Shown in pieces: positions 13,401 through 13,467 of a stretch of DNA of 13,467 bases. The translations under genes were made by a program, and so were the position numbers. The stretch is taken from assembly GCF_031393925.1 (NCBI RefSeq), contig NZ_JANMWL010000087.1, positions 1 to 13,467 of the forward strand, in the 5' to 3' direction. The notes beneath the pieces are model-generated. The model searched no databases. It saw nothing but the letters and a program-made list of their open reading frames with translations, and was not told the origin of the DNA. Position 1 is the stretch's first letter, and the number at the start of each line of letters is the position of its first letter. Origin of the DNA: Methylibium sp031393925. GTDB taxonomy: Bacteria; Pseudomonadota; Gammaproteobacteria; Burkholderiales; Burkholderiaceae_C.

Positions 13401-13447
13401 GTGTCTTATTCCCGAAAAACGTCGGTGGCGAGACCGATCGGATGCGC

Positions 13448-13467
13448 CCCTGACAAGGTTTACAGCT
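13448..13467 (-). promoter_or_regulatory. Second lux-box-like site, upstream of the luxR-type gene
   Basis: The last 20 bases of the window read, on the minus strand, AGCTGTAAACCTTGTCAGGG. They carry the same CTG-N10-CAG pattern as the box at 12642-12661, and 13 of the 16 bases in that unit are identical (CTGTAA, three different bases, then TTGTCAG). It ends 47 bases upstream of the regulator's ATG, a position consistent with autoregulation. The window ends at the site, so its outer flank cannot be judged. Confidence 0.6.

Noticed and set aside
1..13467. CRISPR arrays, insertion sequences, tRNA/rRNA genes
   Set aside because: On reading both strands I saw no regularly spaced repeats, no transposase or terminal inverted repeats, and no tRNA- or rRNA-like stretches. 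Short structured RNAs could still be missed without a covariance search.

Overview
The window looks like a piece of a high-GC betaproteobacterial chromosome, probably order Burkholderiales (inferred from the mnmG-rsmG-parA order, the protein family types and the base composition; a Rubrivivax/Leptothrix/Ideonella-like lineage would fit, but this cannot be settled from the sequence alone). Hand-counted 60-base lines in the trehalose genes are about 70% GC. The luxR-type regulator and peptide region at the right end is clearly lower, about 47-60%.

Left third (1-3794, minus strand): mnmG (gidA), rsmG (gidB) and parA (soj) are transcribed leftwards. mnmG and rsmG overlap by 4 bp (ATGA). Two near-perfect parS palindromes lie inside the coding sequences of mnmG and rsmG, so the segment probably lies near the replication origin and acts as a ParB loading region. 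A partial reading frame that may be the next gene runs off the left edge.

Middle (3954-8775): a divergently transcribed SDR oxidoreductase gene (plus strand) converges on a compact minus-strand trehalose operon in the order otsB, GH15 glycoside hydrolase, otsA. OtsA makes trehalose-6-phosphate from UDP-glucose and glucose-6-phosphate. OtsB dephosphorylates it to trehalose. The GH15 enzyme, coupled to otsB by a GTGA overlap, may be a trehalase or another alpha-glucosidase.

Right third (8877-13467, minus strand): this is the most interesting part. A LuxR-type regulator with an unusual ligand pocket (13400-12687) is bracketed by two lux-box-like CTG-N10-CAG sites that share 13 of 16 bases. After the second box comes a 54-codon gene, not previously obvious as a gene, with a good ribosome binding site. 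It encodes a double-glycine-type precursor with a 9-10 residue C-terminal core ending in Gly-Trp. This gene is followed by an HlyD/CvaA-family membrane fusion protein and a CvaB-like ABC exporter with an intact C39 cysteine peptidase domain. Together they resemble a LuxR-controlled system that makes, trims and exports a very small peptide. No luxI, no modification enzyme and no immunity gene is visible, so a signalling peptide is at least as likely as a bacteriocin. That function is an inference.
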